Assembly: GCA_944320195.1 (NCBI GenBank)
Contig: CALUGP010000009.1
Span: 1-64,000, forward strand
Length of the DNA stretch: 64,000 nucleotides
Direction of reading: 5' to 3'
Origin: an uncultured Prevotella sp.
Lineage (GTDB): Bacteria; Bacteroidota; Bacteroidia; Bacteroidales; Bacteroidaceae
In this document: piece after piece, positions 36,607 to 46,763 of the stretch
Layout: every line of letters begins with the position of its first letter
Numbering within the stretch: the stretch's first letter is position 1
Translations under genes and position numbers: made by a program
Notes under the pieces: model-generated
Database searches by the model: none
The model's input: only the letters and a program-made list of their open reading frames with translations
Told to the model about the DNA's origin: nothing

Positions 36607-37431
36607 TCAATAAATAGTCTTGTCGTAAACCACTTCCGGGTCGGGGGCACCTGTAATCATGTCGTTGTAAGCTTTTGACAGGTCTGACTTTTCGATGTCA
36701 ATCTCGGTGTTTACGGGTCTGTCTTTGTCCATGGTTGAATGTGACAGCAGCCATTCGTAAGTCTTTGTCATATAGAGAATCCTAGCCAAAGCTCCGTGTG
36801 ACGCGCCTTTCAGCCAGTCGAAGCGCAGGCGTTTGTCATTGTCGCTTTTTTGCAGTTGTTCCACTACGGTTTTTGAATGCTTTATCGGCACGGCGCGGTC
36901 TGCCGTTCCGTGCATTATCCATAGCGGAAGTTTGCCCAGTCCGCTGAGGTCTTTCAGCGTAGTTCCGCCGCATAGAGCCATGGCCGCCGCCACTTTGTCT
37001 GGATAAGTTCCGGCGAAGTCAAGCGTGCCGTATCCGCCGAGGCTCATGCCGATTACATATACGCGTGTCGAGTCCATTGCGTAATGTTTCTTCGTCCATT
37101 CAAGCACTTCATTGATTTTCTCTGGCTTCCATGCTCCGCCCGGATTTTGCGGCACCAGCACCAGGGCCTCTATCTGCCTGCCTTTCACGATTGCGTCCAG
37201 CGGTCCGTAACGCCTTACCCTGTCCAGGTTGCGTCCGCACAGACTTTGTCCGTGGAGGAATATTATCACGGGTGTGCTTTCAAGTGAGTAGTAATAGTCT
37301 TGCGGTGTGTACACCCAGAAGTTGTAACCGCCGGGTATGGAGTCTTTCACAGGACGCAAGAAATCGTATTGGGCGAAGGCGGTCTGTATTGAGGCCAGCA
37401 TGAACAGTGCCGATATGATATGTCTTTTCAT
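36607..37431 (-). CDS. Secreted alpha/beta hydrolase (prolyl-oligopeptidase/carboxylesterase type)
   Basis: 274 residues with signal peptide (ISALFMLASIQTAFAQ). Typical features: oxyanion FLHGQ, nucleophile elbow GMSLGGYG, acid HGTADRAVP and catalytic GASHGA, so the Ser-Asp-His triad is complete. The family includes dienelactone-type esterases and feruloyl/acetyl-xylan esterases. The ATG at 37431 gives a clean signal peptide; a TTG further up is not needed. It starts 16 bases after the nucleoside phosphorylase stop, same strand. Confidence 0.85.
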   Translation of the reverse strand: MKRHIISALFMLASIQTAFAQYDFLRPVKDSIPGGYNFWVYTPQDYYYSLESTPVIIFLHGQSLCGRNLDRVRRYGPLDAIVKGRQIEALVLVPQNPGGAWKPEKINEVLEWTKKHYAMDSTRVYVIGMSLGGYGTLDFAGTYPDKVAAAMALCGGTTLKDLSGLGKLPLWIMHGTADRAVPIKHSKTVVEQLQKSDNDKRLRFDWLKGASHGALARILYMTKTYEWLLSHSTMDKDRPVNTEIDIEKSDLSKAYNDMITGAPDPEVVYDKTIY

Positions 37432-37447
37432 GATTTTCCGTTCGTGT

Positions 37448-38329
37448 TCAAAGCCTGTCAAGCACAAGCTTTATCAGGTCGTCTATGTGGCTTTTATAAC
37501 CTGTGTCGCTTTTTCGGGTTACGCGGTTGGCAATGACCATGCAGCATGTTGCGGCCTTGTGCCCCATGAGGCGTGCCAGTCCGGCCAGCGCCGAGCTTTC
37601 CATTTCATAGTTGGTGATTTTCAAACCGCTGTATTCAAAGCTCTCTATTTTCTCGTTTTGATGCGGGTCGGCCAGCGGCACGCGCAGTTGCCTGCCTTGC
37701 GGACCGAAGAATCCTCCACACGCCACGGTCACTCCGCGCACCATGTCGTCGCCGGCAATGCGGGCGACCAGTTCCTCGTCGGCGCCGATTACGTATGGGG
37801 CAGGGGCACACATGTTGCCGCTCCATCCCAAGTGGTTGAGCAGGGCGCGCTCCATGGTCAGATCGCATACGGCGTTGCGCCCCTCGTAGAAGTTCAGCAG
37901 ACCGTCGAAGCCTACAGATTTTACCGAGCAGATGAACGTGCCTTCGGGTGTGTACGGCTGCAGTCCGCCGCATGTGCCTATGCGTACTATTTCAAGCTGT
38001 CGCAGCGAGTCCTTCTCGGTACGCGTGCTGAAGTCGATGTTTGCCAACGCGTCCATCTCGTTCATCACGATGTCGATGTTGTCGCAGCCAATGCCTGTTG
38101 ACGTTACTGTTATGCGCTTGCCGCGGTATGTGCCGGTGACGGTGCGGAATTCGCGGCTCTCCACTTCGCATTCTTTCGTGTCGAAGTGAGAGGCCACGAG
38201 GCTGACGCGCCCGGGGTCGCCCACCAGTATCACCTTGCCGGCCAGCTGTTCGGGCTTCACGTGCAGGTGGAACACGCTGCCGTCAGGATTGATTATCAGT
38301 TCCGATTCGGCGAAATATCGTTTTTCCAT
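37448..38329 (-). CDS. Nucleoside phosphorylase (uridine phosphorylase-like)
   Basis: 293 residues. Phosphorolysis of a nucleoside (probably uridine or a related one) to base plus ribose-1-phosphate. Motifs of the PNP_UDP family: ILVGDPGRVSLVASHF, GIGCDNIDIVMNEMDAL, VRIGTCGGLQPYTPEGTF, and the substrate loop NYEMESSALAGLARLMGHKA. Start at MEKRYFAESE is chosen; the longer frame has no family support. Its stop lies 16 bases before the hydrolase gene. Confidence 0.88.
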   Translation of the reverse strand: MEKRYFAESELIINPDGSVFHLHVKPEQLAGKVILVGDPGRVSLVASHFDTKECEVESREFRTVTGTYRGKRITVTSTGIGCDNIDIVMNEMDALANIDFSTRTEKDSLRQLEIVRIGTCGGLQPYTPEGTFICSVKSVGFDGLLNFYEGRNAVCDLTMERALLNHLGWSGNMCAPAPYVIGADEELVARIAGDDMVRGVTVACGGFFGPQGRQLRVPLADPHQNEKIESFEYSGLKITNYEMESSALAGLARLMGHKAATCCMVIANRVTRKSDTGYKSHIDDLIKLVLDRL

Positions 38330-38397
38330 AGTCCTGTCTTTTATGTTGATGTATGTGTTTCCCTTAGTGTGCGCCATGCGTAGACGACTCCGTGGGG

Positions 38398-39564
38398 TCA
38401 TTCCCCGGCCATGTTTTCCGCGTTGCGTATCTCTTTCTCCGTCTGGCGGATGTTTGTGCGCAGCTGTTCAAGCTGTTTTTCCATTGTCCTGATGCCGCCT
38501 GCCACGCGCCTTTTGCCCGAAGTGTCGGCCGAGGAGTATCCGCGGCGCATGCCGTCAAGCTCTTCAGCCATGCCGCCGGCCGCTTCCTTCATCTGTTGCA
38601 ACTTCTTGAAGCGTTCGCGGTTTGCGGGATACTTGAAGTCGTCCACGCTTGTGTAGACGGTGTTGTCGTTGACGATGAACGTGATTGAGCCTGTCTCCAC
38701 GTCTTCGCCTCTCGCCTTGAGACCGGCCACCCTGTTGCGTGCGGCCTGCAGCTTGGCCTTGTCGCTCCATGTGTCGCTTATGCTCGCAATGTCGGCCAGG
38801 CTTCTCAGCATGTCTTCTCCTATCATGTCGCCGTCATAGGTTGTGCGCGTCTCCGCCGGCACGAAGGTGTATATGCAAACCTTGCCGGCCGGTTGCCGGC
38901 GGTCGGTCACCAGCCAGCCTATGTTGTCAAACTCGTCTATGACGCAGTAATAGTCGTTTGCCTTCGAGTTGTAAGGCAGTCCGATGTTCTCGGGACGGTA
39001 GAATTTCGCCGAGTCAGTGTTGAAACGTGTCACGTAGATGTCATATCCGCCAAGGCCTTCGGCGCTCTTGGCCGCGAAGTAGAGCGTGGTGCCGTCGGCC
39101 ATCATGTATGGGTAGTTTATGTCCTCAAACTCGTCGCCGAACTCGTCGATTAGCCTTTCCGCCGTCCATTCGCCGCCCAGCTTGTCGGCCGAGTATAGCC
39201 TGAAGAGGCCGTCGCCGCCGGCTTTCGAGTAGAACATCTTGTTGCCAAACTCGTTCAGGTAGGCTCCGCCGTCGGGCGTGCTTGCCGTCTTTGCCAGCGC
39301 GCTTGTCGTGCCGATGCGTCCCGACTCCTTGTTTAGCGGTATCTTGCTTATGAAGTCGGCCGAGTCTACCACCACGCTGTCAATGAACATCACCTGCGCC
39401 GTTGACAGCAGCATGGTCTCATACAGCTCTTCGGCCATCTCTTCCTCTTCGGTCATTTCAACTTCGGCGTCAGCCTTTTTCGCGTTTTTCTTTGTCTGCG
39501 CCTGCGCCGCGATGTTGGCAGAAAGCAGCAGCAACGCCAACGATATGATTTTGGTTCTCAGCAT
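38398..39564 (-). CDS. Secreted WD40-like (PD40) repeat protein with coiled-coil tail
   Basis: 388 residues, signal peptide (ISLALLLLSANIAAQAQ), acidic linker (EVEMTEEEEMAEELY) and PD40-type blades: FGNKMFYSKAGGDGLFRLYSADK, YMMADGTTLYFAAKSAEGLGGYDIYVT. The tail (ERFKKLQQMKE, IRTMEKQLEQLR) is coiled coil. PD40 proteins in Bacteroidota are periplasmic or OM-linked and often have a C-terminal OmpA domain, which is absent here. The start at 39564 gives the signal peptide. Role unknown. Confidence 0.75.
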   Translation of the reverse strand: MLRTKIISLALLLLSANIAAQAQTKKNAKKADAEVEMTEEEEMAEELYETMLLSTAQVMFIDSVVVDSADFISKIPLNKESGRIGTTSALAKTASTPDGGAYLNEFGNKMFYSKAGGDGLFRLYSADKLGGEWTAERLIDEFGDEFEDINYPYMMADGTTLYFAAKSAEGLGGYDIYVTRFNTDSAKFYRPENIGLPYNSKANDYYCVIDEFDNIGWLVTDRRQPAGKVCIYTFVPAETRTTYDGDMIGEDMLRSLADIASISDTWSDKAKLQAARNRVAGLKARGEDVETGSITFIVNDNTVYTSVDDFKYPANRERFKKLQQMKEAAGGMAEELDGMRRGYSSADTSGKRRVAGGIRTMEKQLEQLRTNIRQTEKEIRNAENMAGE

Positions 39565-40370
39565 AAGTGTTTCTTGGATGTTGTGTTTTTGGTTTTTAAT
39601 CATGAAATCATTTTGTGGCAAAAATAATAAAAATACGTGATAAAGTGCTTGTCTTCTGCTATAAATTATGTTTATGAACGCAGCTGTTTGGTTAATTGGC
39701 AACGATGCCGCCTTGCCGTCCCGTGCATTTACGGCGTGTGTTCCGCTTGTAGCCAGGGGTTGTCGCGGCATCTTCTAGCTTGCATTTTGATGCCCGTTGT
39801 ATGGAAATGCATTGCATTTTGTCATACTGAAAATGTCATCCTTCTTGGTTGGAATAGAATCCCGACAAGCCTGTTTGCCGCTGCTCCCATGTCCGTCAAC
39901 GCCCGTTCGCGATGCAAAACATGGCCTTTGGGCTTATGAAAGACGGCAAAAAGCACTGCGTTTGGCCGTCTTCTTCATGCGTAAATGCCGTTGTCTCGGC
40001 GCGTGAATGCGGCATTTACCGCCTGTAAACGCCGTGAAAAATATGTTAAAACGCCATTCTTTGTTGCACACCTGGCCTTCCTTGCCTTATATCCTGTTGC
40101 CAGTCAGCATATTACGCGTGCACACTTCTCCTCGCATTATTTGCGGCCAAACACTGGGATTTTACGTTCAAGGCCATTCTCAAAGCTCAACGTTTTTCAA
40201 TAAGAAAGCATATTTGTGGTGTAAGTATGCAATTTGTCATATGTGGACAGCTTGCGCCCGAGTTGCCGGTTGTTGATTTTGTTTGGTTTTGTGTTGGCCT
40301 ATGCATGGTTTTTAGCCGGCCATGTTATGTGGCTTGTAAAATAGCTACCGTCAAGTTAGGGTGCAACTAT
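39565..40370. other. 0.8 kb gene-free stretch with repeat debris
   Basis: No gene supported. The centre (about 39910-39975) has repeat-family words (GCAAAACATGGCCTTTGGGC, AAAGACGGCAAAAA, TTTGGCCGTCTTCTTC) forming an imperfect inverted pair. Nothing else stands out. Confidence 0.5.
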
Positions 40371-41428
40371 TTATAATGTTCTAAATAAACGTCCTATTTT
40401 GGCAATGCTATTTTCTCCAGGCAATAGAAATATCGTGTCTCCGTTTTTATGGATAAGCACAAATGACGGGTAAGACTCTATATGCAAATAATCGACAATT
40501 GAGCCTTTTGTTGCATCAAACGGAATGAAACAATTATCCCATTCTATTTCATATTCATCTATTATTTCCTTAAACCTGATATGATTCTTAGGCGCATCGT
40601 GACAGATGGAAAGAAATGAAATGTTCTTTTTGCTTGTTGCGTACAATTCCTTTAGTTTTGGTATGGCCTGAATGCAAGGTGTACACCAAGTTCCCCAAAA
40701 ATCAATAAACAGGTATTCTTTATTGTTGAAATGTTTGGAAAGCCGATTCAGCCATTTGCTATCGAATTCAATGTATTATCAATAGGTGTAAGGCACAATT
40801 TTGAATTATTCCAATCTGTTTCTGCAAATATAAACGGTTTGTTGTTTAATGGTATGGTATCTCCAACCGCGTATTCGCTTTTGTAATTTAAGCCGTTAAG
40901 TGATGCCGGAATATGGAATAAGCCGTTTTCTTTTACATGCAGCGTGGTAGCCGAGTCTTTGCGCAGCAAGTATATTTCATTTTCATGAAATGAGCCACGC
41001 TTAATGTCTCCTTCCGAGACCATGCATGGAAATTTATTGTAAATAGTATCGTTGTATTTTATTTTAGTGCCAGGTATGAAGAAAAATGATTGCCTGTTGA
41101 AGCTGAATTTAACGGCATGTAAGTCATAAGACTGATTGGCAGACCACTTTGAAATGGAATCTTTGCAAAATGATAGTTCTTTGATTGCTCTGTTTTGATT
41201 TGATATGTAGTATGTGATATGATTGTTTCCTGATTCGGCTTTAATGTCAAATAGTCTTTCGTTAATAGTAAATGTTGCATATTTGCCAGTCGAGTCATAA
41301 CAGACTGGCCTTGCTATATATCTGGTTCCTACTATTGGTTGGTTGAAATCACAAAGATTTATCTCAACGTCTTGGGCGAAGACATTAATTCCAATTGATA
41401 GAAAAACAACAGTTATAAGTACACGCAT
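40371..41428 (-). pseudogene. TlpA-type thioredoxin-domain protein split by a frameshift
   Basis: The first frame (40748-41428) encodes a signal peptide (VLITVVFLSIGINVFAQ) and a strand-rich domain to LCLTPIDNT. At about 40775 the sense moves to another frame, reading YIEFDSKWLNRLSKHF then YLFIDFWGTWCTPCIQAIP with an intact WCTPC redox site, and on to 40371 (YPSFVLIHKNGDTI). One base is missing near GATAATACATT. Read together it is about 350 residues, a periplasmic disulfide reductase of TlpA/ResA type. No ATG precedes the WCTPC part in its own frame, so it is not a separate gene by the usual rules. Confidence 0.8.
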
Positions 41429-41653
41429 GTTACATATAAATATATTGCAAAAGGAAGGACTCCGGGTTGCATAAATCCTTTTTGTTTATCGGGCTGCAAA
41501 TAACTTGGATAGTCTGAATCCATTATTATTAATTTGCCAAATATAATAAAAGTTTTCCATTTTATATTCAGTTCGTGTACACTTTAGCAGTTTTTAAGAA
41601 TATTGCCCATTCTTGCCCATTCTCGAATTGTTAAGTTCTTTTGATGTGAAAAA

Positions 41654-41686
41654 TTTGGTGGTTCGGATAATTTGATGTAATTTTGC
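41654..41686 (+). promoter_or_regulatory. Promoter for rplU-rpmA
   Basis: TTTGG (41654-41658) and TAATTTTGC (41678-41686) with 20-base spacing fit the Bacteroidota -33/-7 consensus; the ATG is 83 bases on. Confidence 0.75.
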
Positions 41687-41769
41687 AGCCGATTTAGTCC
41701 GCAAAGGCTCAAACAAGTCATGGCATGAAGCCGTGCGCCTTACGGAAAAACCCGTTTAATATATTATAA

Positions 41770-42087
41770 ATGTACGCAATTGTAGAAATTAACGGTCAGC
41801 AGTTCAAGGCCGAGGCAGGCAAAAAGCTGTTCGTACACCACATGAAGAATGTGGAGGAAGGCCAGGCTGTTGAGTTCGACAAGGTACTGCTTGTCGACAA
41901 GGATGGTTCAGTACAGGTAGGCGCCCCGACAGTAGACGGCGCAAAGGTTGTGTGTGAGGTTGTGAATCCTCTTGTAAAGGGTGACAAGGTCATCGTGTTC
42001 AAGATGAAGCGCAGAAAGGACTACCGCAAGAAGAACGGCCACCGCGCACAGTTCACCGAGGTTAAAATCAAAGAAGTAATCGCTTAA
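41770..42087 (+). CDS. rplU: 50S ribosomal protein L21
   Basis: 105 residues, full length. Start [20 protein letters not shown] and the [20 protein letters not shown] end are those of L21, which binds 23S rRNA with L20. It is followed after 19 bases by rpmA in the usual order, with one shared promoter and a terminator after rpmA. Confidence 0.98.
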   Translation: MYAIVEINGQQFKAEAGKKLFVHHMKNVEEGQAVEFDKVLLVDKDGSVQVGAPTVDGAKVVCEVVNPLVKGDKVIVFKMKRRKDYRKKNGHRAQFTEVKIKEVIA

Positions 42088-42106
42088 ATTTTAGGAGGAA
42101 CAAGAA

Positions 42107-42370
42107 ATGGCACATAAAAAAGGTGTAGGTAGTTCGAAGAACGGACGCGAGTCTGCTTCCCAGAGATTAGGCGTTAAGATTTGGGGCGGCCAGAAGGTTA
42201 TCGCCGGCAACATCATCGTTCGCCAGCGTGGCACGAAGCACAACCCCGGCAACAACGTGGGCATCGGCAAGGACGATACTCTCTATGCATTGGTTGACGG
42301 CGTGGTTAACTTCCACAAGGGCCGTAGGAACAAGAGCGTAGTGTCAGTAATCCCTGAGACTGAGGCCTAA
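42107..42370 (+). CDS. rpmA: 50S ribosomal protein L27
   Basis: 87 residues with the L27 signature ([40 protein letters not shown]). The N-terminal tail of L27 reaches the peptidyl-transferase centre. The sequence begins with MAHKKG directly, so no N-terminal prepeptide of the type cut in Firmicutes is present. Confidence 0.98.
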   Translation: MAHKKGVGSSKNGRESASQRLGVKIWGGQKVIAGNIIVRQRGTKHNPGNNVGIGKDDTLYALVDGVVNFHKGRRNKSVVSVIPETEA

Positions 42371-42408
42371 AAACAACATAGTAAATATTTATTCCAAACA
42401 AACAACAG

Positions 42409-42443
42409 AAATCCCATTTCTCTTACGAGATTTGGGATTTTTG
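42409..42443 (+). terminator. Terminator after rpmA
   Basis: AATCCCA-TTTCTC stem with TTAC loop and GAGAT-TTGGGATT, followed by TTTTTG. Confidence 0.8.
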
Positions 42444-42476
42444 CCGTTTTTGTAACCGGGTTAAGAGAATATTTTG

Positions 42477-42485
42477 TAACTTTGC
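42477..42485 (+). promoter_or_regulatory. -7 box for serS
   Basis: TAACTTTGC at 42477-42485, with a TTTTTG at 42446-42452 too far for a good -33. It leaves a 115-base leader before serS, long enough for regulation, though I see no known T-box type motif. Confidence 0.5.
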
Positions 42486-42600
42486 ATGTTGTAAAAACGG
42501 GCGTTCGTTAACGTGTGGCAAGGGCTTGTAAGCTCTTTGGCGGTTGCAGCCTTGCCTTCATGCCTTCAAGCCCCTAATGCGACATTAAACAAATAACATT

Positions 42601-43890
42601 ATGCTTACACTTAAACTTATCAGTGAAGAGACCGAACGGGTAATCAAAGGATTGGAGAAAAAACACTTCGACGGTGCGAAGGAAGCCATAGACAACGTGC
42701 TGGCGCTTGACAAGGCAAGACGCCAGACTCAGCAGCAGCTTGACAAGAATCTTCAGGAAGGCAAAAAGATGGCCGCGGAGATAGGCCGCCTGATGAAGGA
42801 GAAGAAAGCCGACGAGGCCAACGCCATAAAGGAAAAGGTGGCTGAACTGAAAGAAACGTCAAAGACGCTTGAGCATGAATTGAATGAAACTCAACGGAAG
42901 CTTACCGAGCTGCTTTGCACCATACCTAATATCCCGAACGATCTGGTGCCGGAGGGCAAGGACGCATCAGGCAACGTGGTTGTGAAGGAAGGTGGAGTTA
43001 TACCCGAGCTGCCTGAGGACGCACTTTGCCACTGGGACTTGTGCAAGAAGTTCAATCTTATCAACTTTGACCTTGGAGTGAAGATTACAGGAGCAGGCTT
43101 CCCAGTGTATATAGGCAAGATGGCCCGTCTGCAAAGGGCGCTCGAGGCGTTCTTCCTTGACGAGGCTCGCAAGAGCGGATACCTGGAAATACAGCCTCCT
43201 TATGTGGTTAACGAGGCTTCAGGATATGGTACGGGCCAGCTGCCTGACAAGGAGGGACAGATGTATCATTGCAATCTTGACAACCTTTATCTTATACCTA
43301 CGGCCGAGGTGCCTGTCACTAATATCTTCCGCGACGTGATACTTGACGAGAAGGAGCTCCCCATAAAGTATTGCGCATATTCAGCTTGCTTCCGTCGCGA
43401 GGCAGGTTCGTACGGGAAGGATGTCCGCGGACTTAACCGCCTGCACCAGTTTGACAAGGTCGAGATTGTACGTATCGACAAGCCTGAGCATTCTTACAAG
43501 TCGCTTGACGAGATGTTGGCCCATGTTGAAGGCTTGTGCCAGAAGCTGGAACTGCCTTACCACATACTGCGCCTTTGCGGCGGCGACATGAGTTTTACGT
43601 CTGCGATATGTTATGACTTTGAGGTTTACAGCGCAGCTCAGAAGAAGTGGCTTGAGGTTTCATCGGTAAGTAATTTTGAAAGCTATCAGGCAAACCGCCT
43701 GAAATGCCGCTACCGCAATCCGGAGACGAAGAAACCGGAATTGTGTCATACGTTAAACGGTTCGGCGTTGGCTTTGCCGCGAATCGTGGCTGCCATTATA
43801 GAGAACAACCAGACTCCCGATGGCATCCGCGTGCCGAAGGTGCTTGTGCCTTACTGCGGCTTCGAGATGCTTGACGACAAGAATTTCTAA
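42601..43890 (+). CDS. serS: Seryl-tRNA synthetase
   Basis: 429 residues. N-terminal long coiled-coil arm (about 30-110, many K/E/A) that clasps tRNA-Ser, then the class II catalytic core: TAEVPVTNIF (motif with Ser binding), FRREAGSYGKDVRGLNRLHQ (motif 2), and LNGSALALPRIVAAIIENNQ (motif 3). The protein has the normal length. It stands alone with its own -7 box; the next gene is 104 bases on. Confidence 0.98.
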   Translation: MLTLKLISEETERVIKGLEKKHFDGAKEAIDNVLALDKARRQTQQQLDKNLQEGKKMAAEIGRLMKEKKADEANAIKEKVAELKETSKTLEHELNETQRKLTELLCTIPNIPNDLVPEGKDASGNVVVKEGGVIPELPEDALCHWDLCKKFNLINFDLGVKITGAGFPVYIGKMARLQRALEAFFLDEARKSGYLEIQPPYVVNEASGYGTGQLPDKEGQMYHCNLDNLYLIPTAEVPVTNIFRDVILDEKELPIKYCAYSACFRREAGSYGKDVRGLNRLHQFDKVEIVRIDKPEHSYKSLDEMLAHVEGLCQKLELPYHILRLCGGDMSFTSAICYDFEVYSAAQKKWLEVSSVSNFESYQANRLKCRYRNPETKKPELCHTLNGSALALPRIVAAIIENNQTPDGIRVPKVLVPYCGFEMLDDKNF

Positions 43891-43902
43891 TTTAGGTCAT
43901 GC

Positions 43903-43978
43903 GGTTGTAGGGTTGTCAGGTTATACGGATTTTATTTGGATATGGACAGACCTTATAACCTTACAACCGTAAGACCTT
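43903..43978. repeat. Imperfect inverted repeat after serS
   Basis: GCGGTTGTAGGGTTGTCAGG and, after about 25 bases, CCTTATAACCTTACAACCG. It may be the terminator-like structure for serS, though a T-tract is absent; such AACCTTACAACC words are often dispersed in this group. Confidence 0.5.
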
Positions 43979-43994
43979 ATAATCCCGTTATGTT

Positions 43995-46355
43995 ATGAAT
44001 AAGATTATCCGCAAGAAACAGTTTTCAGAAAAGGTCTACCTGTTTGAAATTGAGGCTCCGCTCATAGCAAAGAGCCGCAAGGCCGGCAATTTTGTCATTG
44101 TCAGGATCGGCGACAAGGGTGAACGCATGCCGCTAACCATAGCTGACGCAGATCCTGAGAAAGGTACGATAACTATTGTTGTACAGGAAGTGGGGCTTTC
44201 TTCGACCAAGCTTTGCCTCCTTAACGAAGGTGATTACATCACGGATGTTGTCGGCCCTTTGGGCAATCCTACGAAGATAGAGAAATATGGAACGGTGATA
44301 TGTGCCGGAGGCGGAGTGGGAGTAGCTCCCATGTTGCCGATAGTGAGGGCCTTGAAGGCTGCCGGCAACCGTGTGCTTTCGGTCATTGCCGGGCGGAATA
44401 AGGATCTTGTCATACTTGAAGACGAAGTGCGTGGCAGCAGTGACGAGCTTATAATAATGACCGATGACGGCTCTTACGGAGAGAAGGGAGTTGTCACGGT
44501 CGGTGTCGAGAAGCTTATAAAGCAGGAGCATATCGATAAGGTGTTTGCCATCGGACCTCCCATAATGATGAAATTCTGTTGCCTGCTTACTCAGAAATAC
44601 AACATTCCGACGGATGTTTCGCTTAACACCATAATGGTTGACGGAACCGGAATGTGCGGAGCTTGCCGCTTGACTATAGGCGGAAAGACTAAGTTTGTGT
44701 GCATAGACGGCCCTGAGTTTGACGGTGCGTTGGTTGACTGGGACGAGATGTTCAAGCGGATGGGCACGTTCAAGCGTGCTGAGCAGGAAGAGATGGAACA
44801 TTTTGAGGAACATCTTAACAATGTCGATGTTGAATCAGCCGACACCGCAAGTGGTGGGCTTGCCGACGGCGAGGCCATGGATGCCGTGCCTACGGATGAG
44901 CCGTTGGCCGTGCTTACAGACCGCAATGCCGATTGGCGCAAGGCTTTGCGTGCGTCAATGAAGCCAAAAGAGCGTACAGCCATTAAGCGTGTCTCAATGC
45001 CCGAGCTTGAGCCGTCTTATCGAATAACGACGCGTTACGAGGAAGTCAACAAGGGGCTTACAAAGGAGATGGCTCTCACGGAGGCGAAGAGATGCCTTGA
45101 TTGTGCCAAGCCTACATGTGTGGAAGGTTGTCCGGTAAGTATCGACATACCTTCTTTCATTAAGAACATTGAGCGTGGACAGTTCCTGGCTGCAGCCAAA
45201 GTTTTAAAGAACACATCGGCTCTGCCTGCCGTTTGTGGCCGTGTATGTCCGCAGGAAAAGCAGTGCGAGAGCCGTTGCATACACTTGAAGATGAACGAAC
45301 CTGCCGTTGCAATAGGTTATCTAGAGCGTTTTGCGGCCGACTATGAACGCGAAAGCGGCAACATGTCTGTGCCTGAGCTAGCTCCTTCTAACGGTATAAA
45401 AGTGGCTGTGGTTGGTTCTGGCCCTGCCGGATTGAGCTTCGCTGGCGACATGGCCAAGCGCGGTTATGATGTCTATGTTTTTGAGGCTTTGCATGAGATT
45501 GGCGGCGTGCTGAAGTACGGAATACCAGAATTCCGTCTGCCAAACAAGATTGTCGATGTGGAGATTGACAACCTGCGGAAGATGGGCGTGCATTTCCAGA
45601 CCGACTGCATCATAGGAAAGACGATAAGCATAGACCAACTTGAGCAGAGCGGATTCAAGGGAATATTTGTCGGTTCGGGTGCGGGTCTGCCAAACTTCAT
45701 GAACATACCGGGAGAGAATCTGATAAACGTGATGTCTTCAAACGAGTATCTTACCCGAGTGAATCTTATGGACGCGGCCAATCCTACTACTGATACGCCG
45801 ATGAACATCGGCAAGAAGGTGCTTGTTGTTGGCGGCGGAAACACGGCGATGGACTCGTGCCGCACGGCCAAGCGCCTCGGGGCGGATGTCACTATAGTCT
45901 ATCGCCGTTCGGAGACGGAGATGCCAGCACGTGCCGAGGAGGTGAAGCATGCCAAGGAGGAGGGTATCAATTTCATGTGCCTTCACAATCCAATCGAGTA
46001 TGTCGCCGATGAGAACGGGGCGGTAAAACAAGCTGTTTTGCAGGTAATGACGCTTGGCGAGCCAGACACTTCAGGCCGTAGGAGCCCGGTGCCTGTTGAA
46101 GGAAAGACGGTCACGATAGACACAGATCAGGTCATAGTGGCCATCGGCGTGTCGCCCAATCCGCTTGTTCCGAAATCCATCAAAGACCTTGTTCTTGGAC
46201 GGAAGAACACCATTGTAGTGAATGACGACATGCAAAGTTCGCGTCCGGAGATATTCGCCGGCGGTGACATTGTTCGCGGTGGCGCCACGGTCATCCTAGC
46301 CATGGGTGACGGACGGCACGCGGCCGCAAGCATGGACAAACAATTGAAAGGCTGA
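43995..46355 (+). CDS. Fused flavin oxidoreductase: DHOD-B/NfnA-like plus GltD/NfnB-like
   Basis: 786 residues. The N-terminal 280 or so are a ferredoxin-NADP-reductase-fold subunit (KKQFSEKVYLFEIEAPLIAKSR; GAGGGVGVAPMLPIVRAL-like motif as CAGGGVGVAP; [2Fe-2S] CGACRLTIGGKTKFVC). After a linker the C-terminal half is a GltD-type flavoprotein: Cys motifs CLDCAKPTCVEGCPV and CGRVCPQEKQCESRC (4Fe-4S), GSGPAGLSFA (FAD), GGGNTAMDSCRTAKRLGA (NADPH). Fused NfnAB-type enzymes exchange electrons among NADH, NADPH and ferredoxin, or reduce polysulfide. Glutamate synthase large subunit is not nearby. Confidence 0.9.
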   Translation: MNKIIRKKQFSEKVYLFEIEAPLIAKSRKAGNFVIVRIGDKGERMPLTIADADPEKGTITIVVQEVGLSSTKLCLLNEGDYITDVVGPLGNPTKIEKYGTVICAGGGVGVAPMLPIVRALKAAGNRVLSVIAGRNKDLVILEDEVRGSSDELIIMTDDGSYGEKGVVTVGVEKLIKQEHIDKVFAIGPPIMMKFCCLLTQKYNIPTDVSLNTIMVDGTGMCGACRLTIGGKTKFVCIDGPEFDGALVDWDEMFKRMGTFKRAEQEEMEHFEEHLNNVDVESADTASGGLADGEAMDAVPTDEPLAVLTDRNADWRKALRASMKPKERTAIKRVSMPELEPSYRITTRYEEVNKGLTKEMALTEAKRCLDCAKPTCVEGCPVSIDIPSFIKNIERGQFLAAAKVLKNTSALPAVCGRVCPQEKQCESRCIHLKMNEPAVAIGYLERFAADYERESGNMSVPELAPSNGIKVAVVGSGPAGLSFAGDMAKRGYDVYVFEALHEIGGVLKYGIPEFRLPNKIVDVEIDNLRKMGVHFQTDCIIGKTISIDQLEQSGFKGIFVGSGAGLPNFMNIPGENLINVMSSNEYLTRVNLMDAANPTTDTPMNIGKKVLVVGGGNTAMDSCRTAKRLGADVTIVYRRSETEMPARAEEVKHAKEEGINFMCLHNPIEYVADENGAVKQAVLQVMTLGEPDTSGRRSPVPVEGKTVTIDTDQVIVAIGVSPNPLVPKSIKDLVLGRKNTIVVNDDMQSSRPEIFAGGDIVRGGATVILAMGDGRHAAASMDKQLKG

Positions 46356-46363
46356 GTCGGAAT

Positions 46364-46732
46364 ATGAACGGATTGTATACCATAATATTGCTCATACTAA
46401 GCAACGTCTTTATGACGCTTGCCTGGTATGGGCATTTAAAATTGCAGACATCCGGCGTGTCGGCCAAGTGGCCATTGATAGGTGTCATAGCTTTTTCTTG
46501 GGGAATTGCTTTTTTCGAGTATTGTTGCCAGGTTCCGGCCAACCGCATAGGCTTTCAGGACAATGGTGGCCCGTTCTCTTTAATTCAGTTGAAAGTAATC
46601 CAAGAATGTATCAGTCTTGGAGTGTTTGCCGTAATAGCAAACATATTGTTCCAGGGGCAGAATCTTCATTGGAATCATATCCTTGCGTTCCTGTTGATTA
46701 TTTGTGCGGTTTACTTGGTTTTTATGAAATAG
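46364..46732 (+). CDS. DUF486 (DMT-superfamily) membrane protein
   Basis: 122 residues with four membrane helices (LYTIILLILSNVFMTLAWYG at the N-terminus; final ILAFLLIICAVYLVFM). The FEYCCQVPANRIG and FSLIQLKVIQE loops are those of the DUF486 family, small transporters of the DMT type. Substrate unknown. It begins 8 bases after the oxidoreductase stop, so it is probably in its operon. It ends with TAG. Confidence 0.88.
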   Translation: MNGLYTIILLILSNVFMTLAWYGHLKLQTSGVSAKWPLIGVIAFSWGIAFFEYCCQVPANRIGFQDNGGPFSLIQLKVIQECISLGVFAVIANILFQGQNLHWNHILAFLLIICAVYLVFMK

Positions 46733-46763
46733 TAAAGTCTGTTCACTTGGACGTTGAGTAAGA

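Noticed and set aside
39637..39939. Plus-strand frame of 100 codons
   Set aside because: Crosses repeat-family words and lacks coding bias; no family.
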